Made by a program: the position numbers and the translations under genes
Notes under the pieces: generated by a model
The model's input: the letters and a program-made list of their open reading frames with translations, nothing else
What the model was told of the DNA's origin: nothing
Database searches by the model: none
In this document: in pieces, positions 44,501 to 56,416 of the stretch
How positions within the stretch are numbered: position 1 is the stretch's first letter
Layout of the letters: the number at the start of each line of letters is the position of its first letter
From: Cladobotryum mycophilum
Lineage: Eukaryota; Ascomycota; Sordariomycetes; Hypocreales; Hypocreaceae
Reading direction: 5' to 3'
Assembly: GCA_036429605.1 (NCBI GenBank)
Contig: CM071589.1
Coordinates: 1,674,001 to 1,738,000 of the forward strand
Length of the DNA stretch: 64,000 nucleotides

Positions 44501-44645
44501 GCCAAGATGGTTTGTCAAGGCGGAGGAATCGTCTGAAGGAGACGAGGTATGGCAACTCAAAACAGGGAAAGATGGTTATTGGGAAGAGCGTGCTAGAGGC
44601 GCCTGGACCGACGTCGAGGAGATTTTTAACGTGCCCGATGAGTAG
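41573..44645 (+). CDS. OSH3: Osh3-type oxysterol-binding protein (GOLD, PH, ORD)
   Basis: Osh proteins move lipids at contact sites between endoplasmic reticulum and other membranes. Exons 41573-41608, 41678-41754 and 41813-44645 give 981 residues. The N-terminal GOLD-like domain starts MAGIERLEVHS and YIVRWVRVEEGNTLSWSVQ. A PH domain lies at about 215-310 (GTLSKRRRKKGQGYARRFF). The FFAT motif EFFDAEDAG near residue 513, in an acidic Ser/Thr setting, would bind the ER protein VAP/Scs2. The lipid-binding domain covers about 600-950 with NPLLGETFEL. Its signature reads EKVSHRPV near residue 704, where the usual family text is EQVSHHPP; see findings. The first exon is only 12 codons, but its start fits the family. 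Splice sites are GT-AG. Confidence 0.92.
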
Positions 44646-47231
44646 AACTCGGGAGGTTCACGCTATCAATTCTTGGCTATTAACTAATACACGGGCGGCG
44701 CGCGTGGTTTGACGACGATATGACTTGCTAGATGAAAATGGACTTGTGACGATTAGTTGAATATAGATGCTGGACATTGATTGCTTATAATGGGCGGTTT
44801 TTCTGTGATTAGGAGTGCGCCGGATGTGCCGGATGGGTTGTTGTTTGGATGTTGAATAGCTTCATTCATATGGAGAATAAACTTGTCCGTAGATTACATC
44901 ATTTAGGGAGAGTATGTAACGCATGTTCAAGTTTGTTACGTGTTGAATCATGTGCTATTGTTATGTATGGAGCTGCTGGTAGATCACAATAAGGTTGTCG
45001 ATCAAACTTGGTACGTCACTTGAACGGCTTCTGAAACTCGAACGGCGCTTGTTTTTTTGTTTTCTTGGGGAGCTTCATTTGCTCTGATATGTAGATGGTC
45101 ACAGTTTTACTCCACAGGCACAGAGCAAGTGGCAAGCAATTCAAGTTGTTGTATTTTTTCCTTCTTTCTTTTTCTTCGCCATTCATTGTCGTCGTCAGCG
45201 TTCTCTCTCTAAGAAGGTGGATGGATCCGCAGTCTTGCAGCACGAGGTTGGGCAAAGCAGGGCACAGAGAGGAACTGTTTTTTATTTGTTTAGCGGAGGC
45301 GGGTAACCCACCCCTGAAGATCACACGCCGCTGTGGACCCTGGAATCGAAGAAGAGGTCTGGATCCATTGTTGGTCGTGGGTATCTGTCGGCCCTGGCAT
45401 GGGTTTAGATGCCAATTCTTTTCTTCCTAGTGGTCTTCGGCACCTGTCATGTTTTTTTTTGGAATGTCCGGCTCAAGCTGTTAGATGCGTGTATTATTCT
45501 TAACCCTCTCGAATAGGAAGAGGACGAGGCGATGGAAGAGAGGTTGGTATATGTAGGTGTGCTATAACATTGAGGCTGTGCAATTCAAGCAGTTTCCAAT
45601 ACGAGAACCCTGCTGACCGTGGATTTTTACAGCCGTGATGGGTAGACTATGTAGAGATTACGTTGACCGGGGTGGGGAAATGGGCACTGGTCGGGGTATA
45701 TGGTACATATTATCAAAGACGGATGCGCTGTGCCGATCATGGAAACAAGTACCTTGTGTACGAAAACAGGAAAACCCGTTGGGAAAGTATCCTATTAGTG
45801 GTAGGTAGTGGTGGTGGTGGTAGTGGTAGTGGTGGTGTGGCGCCGTGTTCGGTTGCTTGGCTGGGCTGGGCTGGGCGACACCTAAATGAGGTTTCATCCG
45901 TGTTTTGCCAACAAGAAAGGGGTGATTGCTCGTCACGTTGAGAAGAGACTTTGTTACATAATTGTAGGTGTTTAGTAGTAGTAGTAGAAGACACACAGAG
46001 AGAACACATTGTATCCATCTTCACCAACTCGTTTGTCTGAGCATACATATGTACGCTCTTTGTACTACGTGTAATTGTAAGAGCAGAAGCTTGGGCATTT
46101 TATGCGACGCAAAATGAGATTGCATGTTGCCATGTCTTGGGGCTTTTGGGGGGCAAAACGCACTGAACCAATACTCTGAGCTAAGAAAAGAATAACACGA
46201 TGTTATATGTGGAGACGATGCCGATGTTACCGTACCAAGTACATATGTACTGTACGGAGTGCCACCTTGGCCAGGGATGGTGGATCTGCGACACTTTTGA
46301 GAGGTTGAGTTAACCGAGGTGTCGGTACATAACATAACCAACAGTAATTGGTTGGTTGGTTCTCTGTTTTTGTTGCTGTGAGATGCTTGTGTAGGTAGTA
46401 GTTGTCCAGCATCGTGTGCAATGCAACTACTCCTCCGTATATCCTATCTGTTAAAGGGAAGGTTGGGAGGGATGAAAACTTGACAGATGATTGTCCAATG
46501 CCGTAACCCGAAAATGCTGGCTAGCTTGTGTTCCGTGGGTAATACGTAATGCCCATTGAAAACGGCTCATCGGGTGCGTCGTTGTGGCTGTAACCAGTCG
46601 AAGTGGACAGGGAGGCAGCACCGGCGACCAGGACTGGACGCAACCATTATTGGAGCCCTGGAGCCCTGGAGCCCTGTAGTTTGCTAGCGGCGGCCTATAG
46701 GCGGCTCCATGCCAACGGTTGCGTGGTGCCTGAGTCCGATCTTGCTAGAGCTCTGTTAGCGCTTTTGTTCTGGCAAGCCCAATCGTCTCGAAACGCTGAG
46801 AGCGCCTGTGTTCCAAGGTTATTGTTTTTATTATTATTATAATTGCACCATTCCAATTCCCAATCCCACCCCTTTGACCTTGACCTTCTCTCTTTCTCTC
46901 CATTCTTCTTGCTCTCTCTCCCTCGTCTTTCTCGCCGTGTTTCTCTTTCCCGTCAGACTGTTGCTGCTGGCGTTTTTACTTCATTCGCTGCTGCTGCTGC
47001 TGCTGTTGCTGTTGCTCCAACCCTCTCATTGTTGGAATTCAATCCTTTTCCTTTCTCGTCCTCTCGTTAACTTCGACAATCTAACAACCGAACATTTCTC
47101 GACTTACAACTTGTTCACCCTTTCTTCTTACACAACATCGAGAACTCGTATTCATCCATATTCAAAGTCGACACTTCTTTTTTCTTCTTCACGAACCGTT
47201 ATTGTTTCTGCCATCAATCACACACTTCGCA
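44646..47231. other. Intergenic region before the glucanosyltransferase gene
   Basis: Left: OSH3 3' flank. Middle: GGTGGTGGTAGTGG repeats near 45800-45838, GTAGTAGTAGTAG near 45974-45987, TACGGAGT at 46253-46260, GGAGCCCTGGAGCCCTGGAGCCCTG near 46650-46675. Right: the pyrimidine-rich leader described separately. No coding gene is supported. Confidence 0.5.
46870..47231 (+). promoter_or_regulatory. Long pyrimidine-rich leader with CTG repeat
   Basis: The 360 bases before the glucanosyltransferase ATG are strongly C/T-rich, with many CTTTCTCT-type blocks, and include CTGCTGCTGCTG/TTG repeats at 46986-47016. The blocks fit CNYTCNYT, the motif bound by Ssd1 (GUL-1 in Neurospora) in the leaders of cell-wall mRNAs. 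Transcript start is unknown. Confidence 0.55.
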
Positions 47232-48702
47232 ATGAAGGGATTCGCATTTATCTCGGCCCTGTCGGTCATCGGGGCTGCATCTGCCAATCCTACACCTTCA
47301 CAGAATGAGCCCCCGTCCAAGCGAGCCAGTCTGCCCCAGGTCTCCGTCTCTGGCAATGGTACGAACAATTACAAAATCACGGGTCCCATATGAATTTCAT
47401 TAACACAGTGGTATAGCTTTCTACGCCAACGGCAAGCGATTCTACCTTCGTGGCATAGACTACCAGCCTGGTGGTGCCGCTGCCAACTCGGACCCTCTGG
47501 CAGATTCCAGCGTCTGCCAGCGTGACATCAAGCACTTCAAGGACCTTGGTGTCAACACTATCCGTGTCTACGCTGTCGACAACTCCCAGAACCATGACAC
47601 CTGCATGAATGCCCTTTCCGATGCTGGCATCTACCTGGTCCTTGATGTCAATAACCCTCAATACTCGATCAACCGAGCGGATCCCGGCCCTTCGTACAAC
47701 ACCGACTATTTGCAGAGCGTCTTTTCCACGGTTGAGATGTTTGCCAAATACGACAACACCTTGGCATTCTTCTCCGGCAACGAGGTTATCAACGATGAGC
47801 CTGGTACTGACAAGTCCGCACCCTACGTCAAGGCTGTGACTCGCGACATGAAGAACTACATGAATGCCCGCGGTCTTCGCCATGTTCCGGTCGGATACTC
47901 CGCCGCCGATGTTTCCAGCAACCGCATGCAAACTGCCCAGTACATGAACTGTGGCAGCGATGATGCCCGATCCGACTTCTTCGCCTTCAACGACTACTCC
48001 TGGTGCAATAGTGACTTCCAGATCTCAGGTTGGGACCAAAAGGTTAAGAACTTTACCAACTACGGTATCCCCATCTTGTACGTATCAACCTCTGTATATG
48101 AGACTCGGTGACGTAACTAATCGTTTATATATAGCCTGTCTGAGTGGGGTTGCATCAAGAGCCGTCCCCGAAAGTTCGATGAATTATCTGCCCTTATGAG
48201 CGCACAGATGGATGCAGTCTACTCCGGTGGTCTTATGTATGAGTATTCCATGGAGGTCAACGACTACGGTATTGTTCAACTCAATGGCAACAATGTCACC
48301 GAGTTGGACGAATATGACCTGTTCAAGAAGGCTCTCGCCGACAACCCTACCCCAACTGGCAATGGTGGTGCTGCTACTACTTCACACTCCGTTGCTTGCC
48401 CTCCTTCGGATGCTTCTTGGGAAGTCAACCCTAGCATGATTCCCGTCATGCCCTCACAGGCTCAGAAGTTCCTCAAGTCTGGTGCTGGTAGCGGCCCTGG
48501 CTTGAACGGTACCGGTTCCCAGAATGCCGGCGATAGCGGCACTGCTACTGCCAGCACCACTGGTGGTACCGCTTCACCTACTGGAAAGGGTGGTGATAAG
48601 GACAATGCTGGCTTTTCCATTCAGGGATCCTTTGAGAAGTCGCCTCTCATCATCACTGGTTTCACAATTGTCTTTACGCTCTTCGGTACTCTCCTTCTGT
48701 AG
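47232..48702 (+). CDS. GPI-anchored 1,3-beta-glucanosyltransferase (GH72, Gas/Gel type)
   Basis: The enzyme cuts and rejoins beta-1,3-glucan chains at the outer face of the plasma membrane, lengthening cell-wall glucan. Exons 47232-47358, 47417-48077 and 48135-48702 give 451 residues. A signal peptide covers about residues 1-19. The GH72 domain shows RFYLRGIDYQPGG, the acid/base Glu165 in GNEVIND and the nucleophile Glu266 in LSEWGC. A Ser/Thr/Gly-rich stretch and a C-terminal hydrophobic tail (SPLIITGFTIVFTLFGTLLL) show GPI anchoring. There is no C-terminal X8/CBM43 module, so this is the shorter Gel1-like class. The second junction falls inside the active-site strand, just before the nucleophile. 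A long pyrimidine leader precedes it. Confidence 0.95.
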
Positions 48703-49391
48703 AGGTCTGAGTACGGGTTGGTTGGGATGCTGTAATAATTTTCCTAGTTTAATTTTTTTCTGTGATGCAACTGCTACGCGGCTGTCCAATGGTTTCGAGG
48801 GATCTGGGTTGTACCATTACCTGGGAGTAAATGGGTGTCTGGTTCTGGAAAAGCCATGACTGGAGTGGAAGATTATAATTTTATAGTCTAGGCTTTGTGC
48901 CATTGTTTATAAATGCATCACGTTTTTTGAGTTCATTTGAACAATATCCATGCGAGACTTTTCAATCTGCCAAGTCTCCAAGGCCGAGGTTCAAGAAAAT
49001 TGGTGATCACTCAACAAGTACCAAAGTGTAAGGCTTTTCGGTATTGTCTAGATCAGTAAACAGATAAAGTGCTGCTTCACAGGCTTCTAGATGATTATTT
49101 GACTGTTCTTTTCTTTGAGCGAAAGGGCGCCGTGTGGTGTTTAGTGGGTCTCCGTAAAGGAACCTCGGCATTTTGAAAGCTGGGGAAAGTCTTACAAGGC
49201 TCTGTAACGAGTGCCAAGACCGAATCAATCCTTATTTCCAACACCGAGCCGCATTTATTTTCTACTTTTATTATTATTATTATTGTTATTTCATCGCAAA
49301 TCATCAACTTCCAAGGTCATCCTACGACATTGAATCTATACCCTTTTTTTGTTCTTCTTCTCTTTATTTCCGTTACCAAGATAACAGAACA
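48703..49391. other. Spacer between glucanosyltransferase and isomerase genes
   Basis: This holds the 3' flank of the first and the promoter of the second gene. Just before the second gene lie an A/T repeat of TTATTATTATTATTG near 49268-49283 and a CT-rich leader. No further feature. Confidence 0.6.
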
Positions 49392-50299
49392 ATGGCGGCG
49401 TCACTGCAGGCTTACAGCTCGTACGAGCACTTCATCATCACCTCTCCCGCGCCGCTGGTCGCGCACGTGGAGATCAATCGACCCAAGAAGCTCAACGCCT
49501 TCTCCGAGGCGGTGTGGCGCGAGTTTGGCAGAGTTTTTGCGCAGCTGAGCGAGGATTCGGACGTGCGTGCCATCGTCCTAAGCGGCACCGGGGACAAGGC
49601 GTTTACGGCTGGGTTGGATGTGCAGGATGCGTCGGGGAGCGATGTGTTGAAGGATGGGGTTGATGCGGCCAGGAAGGCCAAGTATTTAAGGCATCACATT
49701 GAGGAGTTTCAGGCGTGTATTGGGGCCATGGAGAAGTGCGAGAAGCGTAAGTTTTGAAAACACCTTTTTAGCAACAGCATCGGTTTGTGCTAACTACATC
49801 TACAGCCGTGATTGTTGTCCTCCATGGGATTTCGATCGGTCTGGCCATCGACATTGCCTGCTGCGCTGATATCCGAATCTGCGCTGCCAACACACGTTTC
49901 GCCGTCAAGGAAGTAGACATTGGCCTGGCAGCCGACATCGGTACCCTCGCCCGCCTCCCCAAGATCGTGGGCTCAACCTCGTGGGTCAAGGACGTATGCC
50001 TCACCGCGCGCGACTTTTCCGCGCAAGAGGCCCTGGCCGTGGGCTTCGTGAGCCAGGTCGCAGAGGACAAGGCCAAGGCTCTGGCGGCGGCGCTGGACAA
50101 GGCGAAGCTGCTGGCAGAGAAGAGCCCCGTGGCGGTACAGGGGACCAAGGAGCTGCTGAACTACGCGAGGGAGCACTCGACGGCGGATGCCCTGAGGTAT
50201 ACTGGTATCTGGAACTCGGTTGCGCTGCAAGGGGCGGATTTCCCGGCGGCGATTATGAGCGGGTTGAAGAAGACGAAGCCGACGTTTGCGAAGCTGTAG
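49392..50299 (+). CDS. Peroxisomal delta(3,5)-delta(2,4)-dienoyl-CoA isomerase
   Basis: This crotonase-fold enzyme shifts double bonds of dienoyl-CoA so that unsaturated fatty acids with odd-numbered double bonds can be oxidised. Exons 49392-49746 and 49806-50299 give 282 residues. Seen: HVEINRPKKLNAFS, the oxyanion-hole region FTAGLDVQDAS, a second glycine-rich segment HGISIGLAIDIACCADIR, and EVDIGLAADIGTLARLPKIVG, which marks this subgroup (ECH1/DCI1) rather than plain enoyl-CoA hydratases. The last three residues are AKL, a peroxisome import signal (PTS1), so it should act in peroxisomal beta-oxidation. The gene is GC-rich compared with its flanks. Its 3' end lies 149 bases from that of TFB5. 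Confidence 0.92.
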
Positions 50300-50448
50300 A
50301 TTTTTCTTTTTATGCCATGTAATAGGGTCATTTTTGGGTATCTTGATTGAATAGCTTATGTGCCGGGTGTGTAAGATGAAAAATTGATATTATTACAATC
50401 GCTAGCATGACACATGGCCTTGTTGATATTCGTTCTATGGAGAGACGT

Positions 50449-50833
50449 CTACTCGGAACCGGACTCGTCCACGGGAGGAAGGTTTTCCTTGAGACGCTGC
50501 CAACCAAATATACGTTAGCAAATGAAATGGAATAACGGTAAAATAAAAAATCGCAGAATTGCTGGCGTTGGGGTGCGCAGGGAGGAGGGAGAAAAACATA
50601 CATCCTCGAGTCTTTGTTTAAGAATGTGCACCATGTTTTCCTTGACGACGACGCGCTCCTCGTCAAGGTCCTCGATGATGAAGTCGTGGTTAAAGCTGTC
50701 GATGTTGACGATGATGGACTTGATGGAGGGATCGCACTCGATCAGGACTCCTGCGGTTGGTGGAAGATTAGTAAAAAGGAGATTTTGAGTAGAGGGGGTG
50801 TGGATTTGTCGAACCTCTGATTGCGCGAGGCAT
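50449..50833 (-). CDS. TFB5: TFIIH subunit Tfb5 (TTDA/p8)
   Basis: Tfb5 is the smallest core subunit of TFIIH; it pairs with Tfb2 and supports DNA opening in nucleotide excision repair. Three exons, 50833-50815 (19 bases), 50750-50602 and 50496-50449, give 71 residues. The translation starts MPRAIRGVLIECDPSIKSII and has FIIEDLDEERVVVKENMVH and ILKQRLED, all matching the family and its length. Acceptors are CAG; donors are GTTCGA (first) and GTATGT (second), so the first donor is weak. The 19-base first exon makes this gene easy to miss. Confidence 0.92.
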
Positions 50834-52031
50834 TGTTCCTGGCGGTTTGTGTTCTTGGTATGGAGTTTGCTTGCTTGTTTGGGAGTTGGATGATTGTGAG
50901 AATGTTGAAGATCCAGCCCAGCAGTTTGCCATTGGCGTTGGATGCGCTAAAGAGTGGTCCGCAAGGTCGAGTGGTTGAGTGGGTGAGTGGGTCCATGGGT
51001 CTATGGATTCTTCATGCTTGCTGCTGCATCCACCAAACTTTACCCACTTCAGCAGCTCGGCAGTCTTGATTTCTGATCCATGGATTCACGGAGCTTTCTC
51101 TCGATTCCTTTTTCTTCGTTTCTGTTTTTCTTTCATCTTTGTTCTTTAATCTAATTCTCTTCTACACTGTTTACTGCCTACACGATTTCTTACCATGGGC
51201 TTTGATCCCGTTTTCGTCCCTCCCACGTGATAAAGTGGTCTTATCAGCACTTCCTACGATAACGGCAGGCCGATCGGTAGATCTCTGCTCCGGATACCAC
51301 TCCGGCCTTTCCATAAGCGTGGCTATGAAGCCTTTTAGCATCATGACTTGACGCAAATACAATGGCCGGATAGATTTCAAATAATGATTCCATGGAGGCG
51401 AAGCAAAGAGACGATGGTTTGGCCAAGTCCACTAAGTTCTCTGGGCACCACTGAGCCCACAGTCTCCGCACTGAAAAAAAGCCCTTTTCCCTCAGCCCTC
51501 CGAGTGACGATCCATACAGCACATCCCTACGACAGCGGGAATACGTAAACAGCAAGTTTTCTCTCCTCTCGCCGACCCTTCTTCACACCACCACGAACTA
51601 CGCCAATTGCGTATCATAGTAAGCTGTTCCCGTATTCCCTCCCAAGCATCCAGTAAACGCATGTGCCGGATGCCGGCTCCATAGTGACGTCCTCCAGTGC
51701 CCGTCGGCGAACGCTTTCGTCATCCCTCCCTCGGATTCCTTTTTAGCTTCTTGTTTTGTTTTCCTTCGTATTTCTAATCCGTGGCCGGCCTGTTTTCTTG
51801 TCCTTTTTGTTCCCTTTTTGTTTTGCTCATCATCATCATTATCATCATCATCCATCCATCGAGTGATTCACAATCGATCAAAGTTACCGCTCTTGGTTTG
51901 ATAGTGACCACGACGGCACATCTTCAAATTTGATAATATCTGGGCGCGACAAGCGCACGGCTACGACGTCGAGAACATCGACATACACACGCAAAGCCGA
52001 CTGTAATCCACACAATTCTACAATAAGCGAC
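50834..52031. other. Divergent promoter region of TFB5 and the PPxY membrane protein
   Basis: Intergenic. Visible: TGAGTGGGTGAGTGGGTCCATGGG repeats near 50972-50997, a CT-rich stretch near 51090-51170 and ATCATCATC repeats near 51826-51852. No other gene is supported. Confidence 0.5.
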
Positions 52032-52445
52032 ATGGATCAAACTTCAAAAACCGAGCCTTTCATATATGTCATCATCCCCCTCATCGCCCTATTCGTCATC
52101 GGCTGTCTGGCCCTCACTTTTTACATGAAGCACCGCCGCCGCCGTACTATGCAATCATATAGATGGCCTACCCGTCGTGTGTATGCGCCCGATGGGCACG
52201 TCATACTAACATCTCGCCATGGGCGGAATCCATGGATCACATCTCGATCAGAGGAAGGGCTCAACGAGCTGGGCGAGGCACCGCCGCCATACGAGGGCAA
52301 GAAAAGGACACCAGGCGAGAATGCTACCGCTTCGGAGGAAGAAGGCGTTCAACTGAGGGATGTAGAACAGGGGACAAGACCGCCAGAGTATATCGCAGAG
52401 CCCCCGCCGGCTTTGACGACGGACTCGAGGAGAAGTGGGCCGTGA
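52032..52445 (+). CDS. Small single-pass membrane protein with PPxY motifs
   Basis: The family is not named, but the layout is clear. The 137-residue frame from the ATG at 52032 has a short extracytoplasmic N-terminus, one membrane helix at about residues 10-32 (VIIPLIALFVIGCLALTFY), then a basic stop-transfer stretch (KHRRRRTMQ) and a hydrophilic cytoplasmic tail. The tail carries two PY motifs, PPPY near residue 84 and PPEY near residue 119. PY motifs bind the WW domains of Rsp5/NEDD4 ubiquitin ligases, so this could be a ligase adaptor or a substrate at the plasma membrane or endosome. The stop-transfer basic cluster predicts the tail to be in the cytosol. No intron. Confidence 0.7.
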   Translation: MDQTSKTEPFIYVIIPLIALFVIGCLALTFYMKHRRRRTMQSYRWPTRRVYAPDGHVILTSRHGRNPWITSRSEEGLNELGEAPPPYEGKKRTPGENATASEEEGVQLRDVEQGTRPPEYIAEPPPALTTDSRRSGP

Positions 52446-55400
52446 TAAGGACTACAAGCTCCCTCCTTTTTTCTCTCGTTTCGGAAATCTTAAAAAGGGG
52501 AGAGGTTGATATTGGCATATGGAGTCTTGGAAGCCAGTAGGCGAGACATTATGATTTTACAAAAAACTTGGCTCATTCGGAGGGAAATAGTCATCAGGGG
52601 GGCACGACGCGAACGATTTTGACGATTGATAATAATGCATGTTTCAATAACGAGGAGGTTCTCTTCTCCTTTTGGGTTTTCTTCGCAGATGCTTCATACA
52701 TGTACATACTTGTACATGACGGGGAGGAATCCGGAGGTCCGTGTCTTTTTTGTTTTTGTTTCAAAGGGGGGCAAGCTATCGTATGATTGTCAACAAGCAG
52801 TTGCATATACGATGGGCTTAGTTGGATGGGTTGTCGACTACGGGCCGTTAGAGTTGCAGGTTCTTCGGAGGGCTTGCGTATCGCCACAGATTAACTTTGG
52901 CCTTGCACATGCAGCCCAACCGGCGATACATGATGGCAAGACGGAACAAGCCCCAAGGTCTACATAACTTGTATTGTAACTACAAGCAAAGGGAATTCAA
53001 GAGAACATCCATCTCCATTTCCGTGCTACCAAACCCATGTGCCCAAGATTCGCGTAGCGCGCCCCTAGGGCCACTGCATGTTTCACGGCATCCTGAGTCG
53101 TGAAGAGAAAAAAACAAGTTCCCAAACTACTGCATGTACTCAATCAAGGGAAAATGGTGGTCTGTTGCCCAGGGGGTGGTTCGGTTCAGGTCAGGGCGTG
53201 CTTTTTAAACAAAGTGTGCAAGGGCCAACGACTGGAACAGCCCAAACAAAAGCGCTTCGATGACGTTTTGAATTTGAATTCGGGAGATCCATTGGATTTG
53301 TGAAGTGGATGCTGGGCTGAAAAGACGCCTGGGCTTTTTTTCTTTCAAGCTTTTGCTGCACGCACGATGTACATACAGGTGGGAGTGCAGAGGTTCGAAA
53401 CCCAACTTGCATGATGCAGTAGTAGAGTTCCACTTCCACAGAGAAGTGAAGCTGGGGTTTGTTTACAAGGGCGGCGTTGCTATGGTGTCGATCGTCTCCT
53501 AAAGACGAAAAAGAAAAAAAGAAAAAAGGGAAAGCAAAAGGGCGTGGTCGTTGATAGTGCATCGAGTGTGATACACAAGGCAGAATTCGTTTGTACAACA
53601 CACACACACACACACATACACAACAGGGTAGTAGAAGGAAGGGATGGAACAACTTGATACGTAGTGTGATTGAACAAGTTGAATGCCGAATGAGGATTCT
53701 TCTAAAAATATAAAGACATGGATATAGTATATATATAAGTGTTTAGGATGTGGCGTTATAGCTTTGGCGCCGGTTCGATGAGATAGGCATTGGAAATTCG
53801 GCCCATTCAACACATTTGGTCATATGGGTGCTTGATGGCGCTTATGGGCGACTACGATATTCAACGGCGTATTACTTGGACGAGCTGTAAATAAACTAGG
53901 CAGTAATAACAGTCCAAAAAAACTCATATATCAGCTCATCTTGATAGTCCCATAGAATCGGTAAGATCGGTGGGTTGCAGGCGGGAACAGACTCCATACT
54001 GCCTTAACTCATTAGAGAAGGGGGCCTGCATTCCTCACGGGTCCCATTTGGGATATTCTTAGCCGAGAAAAATGAGCAATTAATGAAAAAAAAAAAAAAA
54101 AAGAGGAAACACATTAATAAAGTCTCAGCCTTATTTACTGGAATGGGATGTCCCGGGTATGAAAGAGACAAAACTCCCCGAATCGAGCAGAAGCGGCATC
54201 CAGGGGGAAGGGGGGCGACGATGATCATTGACAGACGCCTTGTATGCAAAGAAGACCAGGGGAAAACTAAAAAAAAAAAGGGAGCCGGATATTGCTTTGA
54301 CGGTAGGTGATGATGATGAACCTGGAACCCATGGGCCCTTGTCCTCCCCCCACCCCAGCCTTGTGATCAAGACGTTATGGTTACCCTGCCAGCGAAATAG
54401 CGCCCCAGCACAGGGCCTCGACTCAGTGCTATTGGTGGACAAGAGGGACGCTGTGGAGGCCACTGAGGGGGAGCGTCATTGTTGGAGCGGGACTATCTTC
54501 CATGTGCCAGCTCAGGGTAGCGAGCGCACTGGCGGTTGAGGGTGAGAGGAGAGGAGAGGAGGAGGGAAAAAATGAGAGACAAAAGAGTTAATGGACGGAG
54601 GTACATGGGAGTGACTTTGGTCATCATCAGCACACACTGGGTCAGGAAAAAGAAAGTAACAATAAGTGGTTAGGGAAGAAAAGGAAAAAAAAAAAAAGAT
54701 CGATGTTTATTAGCGCACGGTGGGTGAGAGAGAGGTTGAAGATTGTTACAAGTAGTTAGTCCTGTTTGATCATGGTGACTGCAGACACACTTGGAGAGGA
54801 TAGAGAGGAAAAGAGGAAGAGAGAGAGAAATGAGAGAGGCTTGCTGGTAGCATGATTGCGGTGCATGAGTAACCTGCACTCGACGATATTCTGACGGCAA
54901 TGACACGATATTGATGCAAGAGTAGCACAAACACCCCCCCTCCTCCCTCACAGTGAAACCAAATACTTGTTACTTTGTACGAGAATATCGAGACAATATT
55001 TTCTCGTTCCTGTCTCCCTATTTTTTCTTTCTTTCTTGGATGATCGCCGGCAATAAAAAAAGAGTAAGAGAAAAAAAAGAAAAAAAGAAAGGGAAAAAAA
55101 GAAGGTGGTGGTGCAGGAGCCAGAATTGGCAGATAAAAAAAATTGTGGTGGCTGTTGTTGCAGTGACCTCCATCGTACAAGTACACTCCAAGTACATATC
55201 TCCCACTCCCACTCCTACTCCCCCCATCACCAATTCAACTAACCTCCTCAAGCTCAATTAGCACACCCGTAAAAACCCAGCAGCGGCACCAACTAACCCC
55301 TGCCACCAAGCTTCATTGGACAAGCTCATCGGCAACGCCAACTCATCAAGCAGAGGCCCCAGCCCGCTTCTGGACAATAACAAAGCCTCATCCTATCGCC

Positions 55401-56416
55401 CTCCTCTCTCGCTCTTTCGGTCTGGTCCTCTGGCTCTCTCTCTCTGCTTCTCCGTGTCGTCTCACTCACTCACACTCTCCTCTTGTTCATTGCTTGCTGG
55501 CTGCTGTTGTGTCCGCTTGCTCCGCTTGCCGCCCACTCTCGTCACGCCTCGTCTCGCCTCGCCTCGCATCATCTCTCGCCCCTCGTTTGCTTTTTCCCTC
55601 TCGCAAGAGCCAAAAGCAGCGCGCACGTCAACTGCAGAAGAACGACAAGGCACAGAGACATAGTAGCTATTCCCTCCCCCTGCGGCCCGGCCTGACTTAA
55701 CCTTACATATCGAACTGCTCCTCTTCCCGCCTCATCTGTACATATTACTCGCACATCATACATACTTCAGCACTGCATACATACACACGTACATACATAC
55801 AGGACATACATACCCATACCCATACCCTACCGTCCCGTACGTACGGCCCTTCATACGTACATAGCACGCCCGCTTGCAGCATCCCCGGTCCGCTGCAACG
55901 TCCTTCTGTCTCTTCTTCTAGCCCCCCCGTTGCTGTGGTAGTTTTGGCCAGAGCGCCAAAGATACCCCATTTACCCATTACTAGAGGCCGTTTGGTCCAG
56001 TCAGCGCTTGTCTTTTCGCTGCCTGAGCTTCGCCACTCCTGTGCAACTAACCGCCTTTCCCTCCCTCCTCCTTTCTGTTGCGTCTGGTCTTTTCCCTTGT
56101 TCTGTGAGTTCCTGGTCGTTGCGCCGCCATCTTGTTTGTGTCGGCGACGGCAATCTATTTTATTTTTTATTGCCCTGGTTGCTAACGCCAGTCAAGGGTT
56201 CCTTTTTCTCGTCTCCGCCGCTGTTGTCCCTGTCGTCGAGTTTTCGTTCCGCATGTCTCGATATTAGGTGTCAAGTCTCTCACCCAAGCCTGACCTTTCG
56301 CACCGTCAGGAGTTGGCTTTTGCGGCGCTCTCAACAACTCACCCAAGCGAATACTCGAGGAGCAACAGTAGATAATCACACTCGTTGCTCTGGCCTCGCC
56401 ATCTCATACCGTCAAG
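52446..56416. other. 4-kb intergenic region before the large gene
   Basis: No gene is supported. Items: an AC repeat at 53597-53615, an A17 run at 54086-54102, GGAGAGGAGAGGAGGAG near 54546-54563, an A/G-rich plus-strand patch near 55055-55105, TCTCGCCTCGCCTCGC repeats near 55551-55567 and CATACATACATAC units near 55758-55800. The last 900 bases are C/T-rich and fit a promoter and long leader of the large gene. Confidence 0.5.
54086..54102. repeat. A17 homopolymer
   Basis: Seventeen A in a row in the intergenic region. Its length is uncertain for the same reason as the other homopolymers. Confidence 0.85.

Noticed and set aside
53390..53402. GGTTCGAAACC resembling a tRNA T-arm
   Set aside because: No matching acceptor stem, D-arm or anticodon arm can be built around it.
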